A DNA stretch of 64,000 nucleotides from Roseovarius dicentrarchi. GTDB taxonomy: Bacteria; Pseudomonadota; Alphaproteobacteria; Rhodobacterales; Rhodobacteraceae. A model generated the notes under the pieces. The model was not told the DNA's origin. It saw only the letters and a program-made list of their open reading frames with translations, and ran no database searches. The first letter of the stretch is position 1; each line of letters starts with the position of its first letter. A program made the translations under genes and the position numbers. Of this stretch, positions 29,227 through 36,504 are shown piece after piece. The DNA lies in assembly GCF_003316635.1 (NCBI RefSeq), contig NZ_QNQP01000007.1, positions 62,001-126,000 of the forward strand, read 5' to 3'.

Positions 29227-29945
29227 CAGCCCCCGGCATCACGCTGAACGGGTCCGTCGATATCGGAGGTGCGCCGCTGATTGCGCAGATCGCGCTTGCG
29301 GTGGCGCCCGGCCAATGGACCTGCCTTCTGGGCGCGTCCGGCGTGGGCAAATCCACCCTGCTGCGCCTGATCGCGGGCATCGCGGACGAGGCAGCGCTGA
29401 CCGGCACGCTGGCGGCCGGCGATGGCGCGCCGCTGGCCGGGCGCGTGGCGCTGATGGCACAATCGGACCTGCTGCTGCCCTGGCTGACCGTGGCGGAAAA
29501 CGTGGCGCTGGGCGCCCGGCTGCGCGGCACGGCGCCCGACAAGGCCCGCGTGGCGCAAAGGCTGGCCGATGTCGGGCTGGCCGCGCAGGCCGCCCAGCGC
29601 CCCGCCACGTTATCGGGCGGCCAGCGCCAGCGCGCCGCGCTTGCCCGTACCCTGATGGAGGACCGGCCCATCGTGCTGCTGGACGAGCCATTCTCGGCGC
29701 TGGATGCGCGCACCCGCGCGCAGGTGCAGGACGTGGCGGCAGAGCTGCTGCGCGGCAAGACCGTGCTGATGGTCACCCATGACCCGGCCGAGGCGGCGAG
29801 GCTGAGCGATGCGATCCTTGTCCTGGACACCGGCGGCCTGCGCAGCCATGCCGCCCCGCCCGGCGCACCGCCCCGCGCGGTGGACGATGCGCAGATGCTC
29901 AGCGCGCAGGGCGCGCTGCTGGCCGAATTGCGGGCAGGATCGTGA
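29223..29945 (+). CDS. thiZ: ABC transporter ATP-binding subunit for the thiamine pyrimidine precursor
   Basis: 240 residues. Walker A is GASGVGKST (about residues 38-46), the signature LSGGQRQR lies near 133-140, Walker B is IVLLDEPFSALD, and the switch His is in VTHDPAEAARL. It powers import by ThiX and ThiY. It shares 4 bp with tenA and 4 bp with thiX. The substrate is assigned from the riboswitch and operon, since the ATPase alone resembles nitrate/taurine-type importers. Confidence 0.92.
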   Translation: MTAPGITLNGSVDIGGAPLIAQIALAVAPGQWTCLLGASGVGKSTLLRLIAGIADEAALTGTLAAGDGAPLAGRVALMAQSDLLLPWLTVAENVALGARLRGTAPDKARVAQRLADVGLAAQAAQRPATLSGGQRQRAALARTLMEDRPIVLLDEPFSALDARTRAQVQDVAAELLRGKTVLMVTHDPAEAARLSDAILVLDTGGLRSHAAPPGAPPRAVDDAQMLSAQGALLAELRAGS

Positions 29946-30679
29946 GGCGCGCGGGCAGCATCATCGCCTCGGCCCTCGTGGCGCTGGCGGCGTGGCAGGC
30001 GCTGGTCCTGCTGACGGGCGTGCCGCGCTTTATCCTGCCCGGCCCGGCACTGGTGGCCGAAACGCTGTGGACCAGCCGCGCGCTGATTGCCCATCACACC
30101 ATGATCACCGCGATCGAGGTGCTGGCCGGCCTTGCCCTGGGCGCCAGTCTGGGCGGCGCGACAGCCGTTGCGCTGGCCGCCTCGCCGCTGGCCCGGCAAC
30201 TGGTGCGCCCGATGCTGATCTTCAGTCAGGCGGTGCCGGTGTTCGCGCTGGCGCCGATCCTGACGCTATGGTTCGGCTATGGCATCGGCTCGAAAATCGT
30301 GATGACGTTGCTGGTGATCTATTTCCCGGTCACATCGGCATTTTTCGACGCGCTGATGCGCACCCCGCAGGCATGGGTCGACATGGCCCGCCTGATGGGC
30401 GCCAGCCCCGCGCGCATTATGCGCCATATCCGCATTCCCGCCGCGCTGCCCGGCTTTGCCTCTGGCCTGCGGCTGGCGGCGGTCTATGCGCCGATTGGCG
30501 CGATCATCGGCGAATGGGTGGGCGCGTCCAAGGGGCTTGGCTATCTGATGCTGCTGGCCAATGGCCGCGCGAAAACCGACCTGATGTTTGCCGCGCTGAT
30601 CGTACTGGCCGTCTGCACCGTCCTGCTGCACGCCGCCGTCGACCGCGCCTGCCGCGCCACGCTGGACCGAAATGGCTAA
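29942..30679 (+). CDS. thiX: ABC transporter permease for the thiamine pyrimidine precursor
   Basis: 245 residues starting at GTG 29942 in a GTGA overlap with thiZ. It has six membrane helices and the EAA-type loop DMARLMGASPARIMRHIRIPAALPG-like block (about residues 144-168) that contacts the ATPase. It belongs to the SsuC/TauC-like permease family. Last gene of the operon. No terminator is visible in the 114 bp before the YihY-family gene, so read-through is possible. Confidence 0.92.
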   Translation: MRRAGSIIASALVALAAWQALVLLTGVPRFILPGPALVAETLWTSRALIAHHTMITAIEVLAGLALGASLGGATAVALAASPLARQLVRPMLIFSQAVPVFALAPILTLWFGYGIGSKIVMTLLVIYFPVTSAFFDALMRTPQAWVDMARLMGASPARIMRHIRIPAALPGFASGLRLAAVYAPIGAIIGEWVGASKGLGYLMLLANGRAKTDLMFAALIVLAVCTVLLHAAVDRACRATLDRNG

Positions 30680-30793
30680 GACGCTATTCGGCACCGAAAA
30701 CGCGCTGCCTGCCGCCACGTGCGGGAACTTATTGCACCGCCCGCCGGTTTCCTACGGCAACACATTGCCCGTTGCCCAAATCAGGAGACAACC

Positions 30794-31738
30794 ATGACCC
30801 GAGGCCGCGATGCCGAAACCCCGACCCGCATCCCGGCCAAAGGGTGGAAGGACATCCTGCTCAGGGTGAAATCCGAAATGTCGGATGACCATGTCGGGCT
30901 GATCGCGGCGGGCGTGGCATTCTACACGCTTCTGGCGCTGTTCCCGGCGATTACCGCCATGCTTGCCATCGGCGGTCTGCTGGTCGAGCCGTCGCAGATC
31001 GTCGATCAGCTGCGGGATGTGACGCAGATCATGCCGGAAAACGTCGCGCAGATCATCCTGACACAGGCGCAAGAGGTCGCCGGATCGCAAAAGGCCGGCC
31101 TCGGCCTTGCTGCCGCGCTGGGTATCCTGCTTGCCATATATTCCGCCTCCAAGGGGGTCGGCAGCCTGATCGAAGGGCTGAACGTGGCCTATGACGAGGA
31201 TGAGACGCGCGGATTTGTCTGGCTGAAGCTGGTCACGCTGGCGCTGACGGTTGTGCTGATCCTTGGCGTTGTGGGCGCGCTGTTCCTGATGACGATCATC
31301 CCGCTGGCGCTGACCTTCGTGCAGTTGGGCGCGGCGACGGAAATCATCGTCACCGCGATAAGCTGGCTGTTGATGCTGGCCCTCATCATGCTGGCGCTGG
31401 CGATGCTCTACCGTTTTGGCCCTGATCGTGACCGGCCTGAATGGCGCTGGGCATCGCTGGGCGCTGTGGTGGCATGCGCCGCATGGCTGCTGGCGACCAT
31501 CGGATTTGCGATCTATGCCACGAATTTCGGCTCTTACAACGAAAGCTTTGGCTCGCTGGGCGGTGCGATCGTGCTGCTGATGTGGCTATGGATTTCGGCT
31601 TATGTCGTCCTGATGGGCGCCGAACTCAACGCCGAGATTGAGGCGCAGACGCGGTATGACACCACCATCGGCGAGCCTGAGCCAATGGGAACGCGCGGCG
31701 CGGAGAAGGCCGACAACTTGGGCGAGACACATACCTGA
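30794..31738 (+). CDS. YihY/BrkB-family inner-membrane protein
   Basis: 314 residues with a ~30-residue hydrophilic N-terminus, then AAGVAFYTLLALFPAITAM and about six membrane helices ending in the typical WLWISAYVVLMGAELNAEIE block. Members are often annotated virulence factor BrkB or, wrongly, ribonuclease BN; the real role is unsettled, with transport suggested. CAGGAG lies 7 bp before ATG 30794. The gene ends 6 bp from the convergent bioY stop. Confidence 0.92.
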   Translation: MTRGRDAETPTRIPAKGWKDILLRVKSEMSDDHVGLIAAGVAFYTLLALFPAITAMLAIGGLLVEPSQIVDQLRDVTQIMPENVAQIILTQAQEVAGSQKAGLGLAAALGILLAIYSASKGVGSLIEGLNVAYDEDETRGFVWLKLVTLALTVVLILGVVGALFLMTIIPLALTFVQLGAATEIIVTAISWLLMLALIMLALAMLYRFGPDRDRPEWRWASLGAVVACAAWLLATIGFAIYATNFGSYNESFGSLGGAIVLLMWLWISAYVVLMGAELNAEIEAQTRYDTTIGEPEPMGTRGAEKADNLGETHT

Positions 31739-31744
31739 GCGCGG

Positions 31745-32287
31745 TCACGCGCGCGACAGCACAGCCCGTGGCCGCGCGCGATAGAGCGCGGAGGTGACAA
31801 GCCCCGCGATCACCGCCTTGATCGCGTCGCCGGGGATGAACGCCGTCACCAGCAGCGCGGCCTGCGCCGGTGTTTTGTCCAGCACAATCGCCATCCCGGC
31901 AATTCCGAACGCATAAAGCACAACGCCCCCGACAGCCGCCCCGACGCCGGCCGTGACGGCCAGCGGCGCGCCGCGCCACCGCTCGGTCACGAACCCGGCG
32001 ACAAAGGCCGCGACGGGAAAGCCGATGACAAACCCGCCGGTCGGCCCGACAATCACGCCCAGCCCCCCCTTGCCACCCGACAGCAGCGGCAAACCAAGAA
32101 AGACCAGCAGCAAAAACAGCAGCACCGCCAGCGTCCCGCGCCGCGCGCCCAGCACGGTGCCGCACAACATAACGCCCAAGGATTGCGCGGTGATCGGCAC
32201 ACCGAATGGCAGCATGACCGCCGGAATGATCCCCAGCGCGGCGATCAGCGCGGCGAATAGCGCGATAAGGGCGATGTTGCGTTCCAT
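31745..32287 (-). CDS. bioY: Biotin ECF transporter S component
   Basis: 180 residues with six membrane helices. Motifs include the early FGVPITAQSLGVMLCG block and GPTGGFVIGFPVAAFVAG, which lines the biotin site. BioY captures biotin and can work alone or with the BioMN energy module, which is encoded just upstream in the same direction (74-bp gap). AGGAG lies 9 bp before ATG 32287. No BioR-type TTATCTATAA operator is visible upstream of the operon. Confidence 0.95.
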   Translation of the reverse strand: MERNIALIALFAALIAALGIIPAVMLPFGVPITAQSLGVMLCGTVLGARRGTLAVLLFLLLVFLGLPLLSGGKGGLGVIVGPTGGFVIGFPVAAFVAGFVTERWRGAPLAVTAGVGAAVGGVVLYAFGIAGMAIVLDKTPAQAALLVTAFIPGDAIKAVIAGLVTSALYRARPRAVLSRA

Positions 32288-32360
32288 GGCGGCAGGCTCC
32301 TGTCTGGTATTCGGTGGCCAGTTGCGCCGGATTTGCACCGCAAGGCAACTGAAAAATCGC

Positions 32361-32957
32361 TCAGACGCCGCCGCGCGCCTTGAGTGCGTCGGCCACACGC
32401 TCCGCATCGTCGATGGCAATCAGCGTGAAGGGCAGCACGATCCGCCAGCCGGGCCTGCGCGCCGACCGCGCCCGCCACGCGCGCGACAGCGCCGCACCCT
32501 TCTGCGCCAGCATGGGGGTGAACCGGATCACCAGCGCGATGCCCAGCTCCAGTGCGCGCGTCCCGATCCCGATCCGGCGCAACGGGGCGGCCAGCCAGCG
32601 CACGACGCCGATCATGTCCGACAGTTGCGTTGTCATGGTCACAAGGTTCGCCAGCCCCACCGCCGTCACCAGTCGCAGCGCGATGATGGCGCCCTCTGCC
32701 GGGGTCGCTGTCACCAGATGCCAGACGAAAATCACCGCCAGAAACGGCCAGAGCATCCGAAGCCGCGCCAATCCGTTGCGCAAAAACACCGCGCCGGGCG
32801 CCGCATAAAGCGCCAGCATCATCGCGAATGCCGCGCCCTGCCCCGCCACACTGTCCAGCGCGAAAAGGCCCATCGTGGCCGCGCACAGCGCCGCCAGCTT
32901 GGCCCCCGCAGGCCAGCCATGCGCCCATGTCTCAACCGGCGAGGTCAGAGATATCAT
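32361..32957 (-). CDS. bioN: Biotin ECF transporter transmembrane component
   Basis: 198 residues with about four or five membrane helices and the two short Ala-Arg-type coupling motifs seen in EcfT proteins (LSRAWRARSARRPG near residue 160). It couples ATP hydrolysis by BioM to BioY. The start at 32957 overlaps the end of bioM by 26 bp, longer than the other overlaps in the window, so translation is probably coupled. Adjacent bioM and bioY support biotin as the substrate. Confidence 0.9.
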   Translation of the reverse strand: MISLTSPVETWAHGWPAGAKLAALCAATMGLFALDSVAGQGAAFAMMLALYAAPGAVFLRNGLARLRMLWPFLAVIFVWHLVTATPAEGAIIALRLVTAVGLANLVTMTTQLSDMIGVVRWLAAPLRRIGIGTRALELGIALVIRFTPMLAQKGAALSRAWRARSARRPGWRIVLPFTLIAIDDAERVADALKARGGV

Positions 32958-33654
32958 CCATCCCTCCCAGCCGCTGCATATCGGCGGTAAATTCAGGCAA
33001 AACGTCCGCCGCCAGCCCATCGGCGGCAATCGCGCCGCCAGAAATCCAGATCACGCGGTCATACCCGGCCAGCGTCGCCGGATCGTGGCTGATATGCAGC
33101 AGATGCGCATCGACCCCGTCCAGATAGCGCATCAGCTGCATCCGCGTGGGAATATCAAGGCCCGAAAGCGGCTCGTCCAGCACGATCAGACGCGGGCGCA
33201 TGGCAAGGATCGCCATCAGGCACAGCAGCTGTTTCTGCCCTTGGCTGAGCGGATGAACGGCGGCACCGGCCCAATGGCCCTTGCCGAATTGCTCCAGAAT
33301 GGCGCGCACGCCCGCCGCCGCCTCTGCCTTGGTCTGGCCCAGCTGCGTCAGGCCAAAGGCGATTTCCTCGTCCACGGTCGGGAAAATGATCTGGTGATCG
33401 GGGTTCTGAAACAGGATGCCGACGGTGCGGATGGCGGCCTTGCGATCCTGCGCCACATCGACGCCGAACAGCCGCACATCGCCGCTATCCGGCGCTTGCA
33501 GCCCTGCGATCACCCGCGCCAGCGTGCTTTTGCCGGACCCGTTGCGCCCGACGATGCCGATGCGCCGCTGATCGCCGTTCAGGGTAATTCCATGCAAAAT
33601 CGCCCGCCCCTCAAGGGCGAGCGATACGTTGCTCAATGCCAGTGGCTGCGCCAA
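32932..33654 (-). CDS. bioM: Biotin ECF transporter ATP-binding component
   Basis: 240 residues. Walker A is GRNGSGKST, the Q-loop is LFQNPDHQIIFPTVDEEI (typical of EcfA/BioM/CbiO), the signature is the slightly unusual LSQGQKQ, and Walker B is LIVLDEPLSGLD. The only usable start is TTG 33654, which has GAGG about 10 bp upstream; an upstream stop in the same frame excludes a longer protein. It lies 64 bp downstream of the aldehyde dehydrogenase, with a GC-rich hairpin in the gap. Confidence 0.92.
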   Translation of the reverse strand: MAQPLALSNVSLALEGRAILHGITLNGDQRRIGIVGRNGSGKSTLARVIAGLQAPDSGDVRLFGVDVAQDRKAAIRTVGILFQNPDHQIIFPTVDEEIAFGLTQLGQTKAEAAAGVRAILEQFGKGHWAGAAVHPLSQGQKQLLCLMAILAMRPRLIVLDEPLSGLDIPTRMQLMRYLDGVDAHLLHISHDPATLAGYDRVIWISGGAIAADGLAADVLPEFTADMQRLGGMDDISDLAG

Positions 33655-33674
33655 TACCCATCCGCCTCATGTTA

Positions 33675-33704
33675 CCGCCCGCACGGGTGTAGCCGCGCGG
33701 GCGG
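33675..33704 (-). terminator. GC-rich hairpin between the aldehyde dehydrogenase and bioM
   Basis: On the minus strand CCGCCCGCGCGG pairs with CCGTGCGGGCGG as a 12-bp RNA stem with one G-U pair and a 6-base loop. There is no T-tract, so termination would be weak or Rho-assisted. It separates lysine catabolism from biotin uptake. Confidence 0.45.
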
Positions 33705-33718
33705 GAGGTTCACAAGGC

Positions 33719-35230
33719 TCAGATGTCGAACTTGACCCCCTGGGCCAGCGGCAGCTCGTCCGAGTAGTTGATGGTGTTGGTCTGGCGTCGCATGTAGCCC
33801 TTCCACGCGTCGGACCCGCTCTCGCGCCCGCCGCCGGTTTCCTTTTCGCCGCCGAAGGCGCCGCCGATTTCGGCGCCCGAGGGGCCGATATTGACGTTGG
33901 CAATGCCGCAATCGCTGCCGGTGTCGGACACGAACCGCTCCGCCTCGCGCACGTTCAGGGTGAAGATACAGCTCGACAGGCCCTGCGGCACGTCGTTCTG
34001 CATCTCGATCGCCTCGTCCAGCGTGTCGTATTCCATGACGTAAAGGATCGGCGCAAAGGTTTCATGCTTCACGATGTCGGTCTGGCCGGGCATCACCGCG
34101 ATGGCGGGTTTGACATAAACGCCGCCCTCGGGCGCGCCGTCCGCCGCGCCGCCGCCGATGATGGTGCCGCCCTGCGATTTCGCGGCCTCCAGCGCCTTGT
34201 CCATGCCCTGACCGGCGGCCTTGTCGATCAGCGGGCCGACCAGTGTGTCGGACTCCAGCGGGCTGCCGATGGGCAGGCCGGCGTAAGCTTTCTCAAGCTT
34301 CTGCACCAGATCATCCTTGATGGATTTATGCACGATCAGGCGGCGCAGCGAGGTGCAGCGCTGGCCTGCGGTGCCGACGGCGGAAAAGGTGATCGCGCGC
34401 ACGGCCATGTCGATATCGGCCGAGGGCGCGACGATCATCGCGTTATTGCCGCCCAACTCAAGGATGCAGCGGCCAAACCGCTCGGCCACCTTAGGCCCGA
34501 CAGCGGCGCCCATGCGGGTCGATCCGGTGGCGGAGATCACCGGCACGTCCTTGGACGTCGACAGCGCCTCGCCCAGATCGGCACGGCCGACGACCACCTG
34601 CAACAGATGCTCGGGCGCATCCTCGCCGAACCGCGCAATCGCGCGCGCCATGATGTTGGCCGAAGCCAGAGCCGTCAGCGGTGTTTTCTCCGACGGCTTC
34701 CAGATCACCGGGTTGCCGCAGACAAACGCCAGCGCCGAGTTCCACGCCCAGGGCGCGACCGGGAAGTTGAACGCGGTGATCACGCCCGTCGGCCCCATCG
34801 GATGCCACGTCTCCATCATGCGGTGGCCGGGACGTTCCGATGCAATGGTCAGGCCATATAGCTGGCGCGACAGGCCGACGGCGAAATCGCAGATGTCGAT
34901 CATTTCCTGCACTTCGCCGAGGCCTTCGGAGACGATCTTGCCCGCCTCCCATGAAACCAGCGCGCCAAGGTCGTCCTTGGCCGCGCGCAGCTCCTCGCCC
35001 AGAAGGCGCACCAGCTCGCCCCGGCGGGGGGCCGGCACTTGGCGCCATGCCCTGAACGCGGTGTTCGCATTGGCGATGACCGTGTCCATATCGGCGGCCT
35101 TGGTTTCCACCAGCTTGGCCATCTGGCTGCCATCGACGGGCGAATGCACGGCCAGCGTGCCGCCGGTCAGGTCAGCCTCTTTCAGGTCCAGATTGGCAAG
35201 GACGGTTTTCAGATCTTTCGAGGTGCTCAT
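33719..35230 (-). CDS. amaB: L-aminoadipate-semialdehyde dehydrogenase (ALDH7 type)
   Basis: 503 residues of the aldehyde dehydrogenase superfamily. The catalytic Cys292 lies in GTAGQRCTSLRRL, Glu258 in ELGGNNA, and the NAD-binding FNFPVAPWAWN and PSEKTPL segments are present. The AGQRCT-S-RRL context and NVNIGPSGAEIGGAFGGEKETGGGRESGSDAWK fit ALDH7, which oxidises 2-aminoadipate 6-semialdehyde (piperideine-6-carboxylate) to 2-aminoadipate. The gene upstream, 9 bp away on the same strand, is a saccharopine dehydrogenase, the enzyme that makes this aldehyde. The pairing strongly supports lysine degradation. The symbol amaB is by function and carries some uncertainty. Confidence 0.88.
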   Translation of the reverse strand: MSTSKDLKTVLANLDLKEADLTGGTLAVHSPVDGSQMAKLVETKAADMDTVIANANTAFRAWRQVPAPRRGELVRLLGEELRAAKDDLGALVSWEAGKIVSEGLGEVQEMIDICDFAVGLSRQLYGLTIASERPGHRMMETWHPMGPTGVITAFNFPVAPWAWNSALAFVCGNPVIWKPSEKTPLTALASANIMARAIARFGEDAPEHLLQVVVGRADLGEALSTSKDVPVISATGSTRMGAAVGPKVAERFGRCILELGGNNAMIVAPSADIDMAVRAITFSAVGTAGQRCTSLRRLIVHKSIKDDLVQKLEKAYAGLPIGSPLESDTLVGPLIDKAAGQGMDKALEAAKSQGGTIIGGGAADGAPEGGVYVKPAIAVMPGQTDIVKHETFAPILYVMEYDTLDEAIEMQNDVPQGLSSCIFTLNVREAERFVSDTGSDCGIANVNIGPSGAEIGGAFGGEKETGGGRESGSDAWKGYMRRQTNTINYSDELPLAQGVKFDI

Positions 35231-35239
35231 GGCATGCTC

Positions 35240-36334
35240 CTATTCAGTAACGTTACCCGGTGCGTAAAGCGCCCCGAACTCGGTGGCAAGGAAGTCGGCC
35301 AATTTCACCTGTTCCTGACCGACAAAACCGGCGGAGGGCAGCTTGCCCATGCGCATCAGGTCCACCACGGCCAGAATTCCGGCGGCGGTGGTGATCTGGA
35401 TCGCGCTGCGATGCGTGCCGCCGATCTGGCGCGCGACTGTTTTGTTGATGAAGCTGCGCTCGCGGTGCGCGCCATCCTTCTGGCCGGTAGCGGTGCAGTA
35501 AACCAGCACCACGTCCTGGGCCGTGCGCGGCAGCGCCGTCTCGAAAATATCCTTCAGCACATCGCGCCGTCGTTCCAGCCCCAGATCGTGCAAGAGCAGT
35601 TTGAGAATCGCGCAATGGCCGGGGTAACGCATGGTGCGGTAGGACACCCGGCGCGCGCGGCCCTTCAGCGCCTCCGCCAGCGTGCCAAGCCCGCCGGAGG
35701 TATTGAAACATTCGTAATTCACGCCGTCCAGCGCCAGTTCCTCCAGATCCTCCAGCGGGGCCAGCTGGCGCAATTCGCCCTCCACCAGCGCGGTGCAGGG
35801 GTTGCAGTACTCATTTATCAGCCCATCAGTGGACCATGTCAGATTGTATTTCAGCGCATTCGTCGGATAGAGCGGCAGCGCCCCCACCCGCAGCGACAGG
35901 GTGTCCAGTTCATCAAACTGCGCCGCCAGATCGGCACCCGCGATGCCGACGAAACCGGGCGCCAGCCCGCATTGCGGCATGAAGGCGGTCTGCGCCCCGT
36001 CGGCCAATTCCTGCACCGCGCGGGTGGCAGCGACATCTTCGGTCAGGTCGAAATAATGCGCGCCGGTGGATTTGGCCGCGCCCGCGATTTGCGGCGTCAG
36101 GAAAAACGGCGCGGCGCTGATCACGGCATGGTGGCCCTCAAGCGCCTTGGTCAGCGCGGCGGCATCGGTCACGTCAACCTGCGCGGTCTTGACCCCATCA
36201 TCCGCCAGCGGTGTCAGCCCGGCCGCGTCGCGGTCAATCACGGTCACGCTGTAATGAGCCGAGCCTTGCAAAAGCGCGGCGATCATCTGGCCGATATTGC
36301 CGGCGCCGACGATGGCGATGTTCCAGATACTCAT
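35240..36334 (-). CDS. Saccharopine dehydrogenase (glutamate-forming type)
   Basis: 364 residues. An N-terminal Rossmann motif [13 protein letters not shown] (about residues 10-22) is followed by the saccharopine-dehydrogenase blocks [14 protein letters not shown] and [15 protein letters not shown], with [15 protein letters not shown] near the end. It should oxidise saccharopine to glutamate and aminoadipate semialdehyde, passing the aldehyde to the enzyme encoded next. The usual partner, lysine-ketoglutarate reductase, is not in the window. It is the first gene of a two-gene operon, divergent from the E1/acyltransferase operon. Confidence 0.87.
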   Translation of the reverse strand: MSIWNIAIVGAGNIGQMIAALLQGSAHYSVTVIDRDAAGLTPLADDGVKTAQVDVTDAAALTKALEGHHAVISAAPFFLTPQIAGAAKSTGAHYFDLTEDVAATRAVQELADGAQTAFMPQCGLAPGFVGIAGADLAAQFDELDTLSLRVGALPLYPTNALKYNLTWSTDGLINEYCNPCTALVEGELRQLAPLEDLEELALDGVNYECFNTSGGLGTLAEALKGRARRVSYRTMRYPGHCAILKLLLHDLGLERRRDVLKDIFETALPRTAQDVVLVYCTATGQKDGAHRERSFINKTVARQIGGTHRSAIQITTAAGILAVVDLMRMGKLPSAGFVGQEQVKLADFLATEFGALYAPGNVTE

Positions 36335-36424
36335 AGGTCGATCCTTGAATTCAGCGCTGCAAGCGCATCAATTTATCCGGTCCCGTGCCGGATCATCGCG
36401 CCCCGGCAGTGGCCAAGTCAAGCG

Positions 36425-36477
36425 CAGTGCGCCATTGCCTGCTTGCACCCTTGCCGGGCGCCGGGCAATGTGCGCTG
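36425..36477. promoter_or_regulatory. Imperfect long inverted repeat between the saccharopine dehydrogenase and E1 genes
   Basis: CAGTGCGCCATTGCC (36425-36439) is largely complementary to GGCAATGTGCGCTG (36464-36477): GCGC and CATTGCC both pair, with a one-base bulge. It lies 27 bp before the E1 start codon in the 170-bp divergent region, so it could be a shared operator or a leader hairpin for the E1 message. Confidence 0.4.
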
Positions 36478-36504
36478 CAAAACTCAAGCGACCGGAGGCC
36501 CCGC

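Noticed and set aside
30723-30749. GGAAC-N17-GGTT resembling an EcfG-type general-stress promoter upstream of the YihY gene
   Set aside because: The -10 has a mismatch, and many Rhodobacterales lack EcfG. Too weak to call without expression data.
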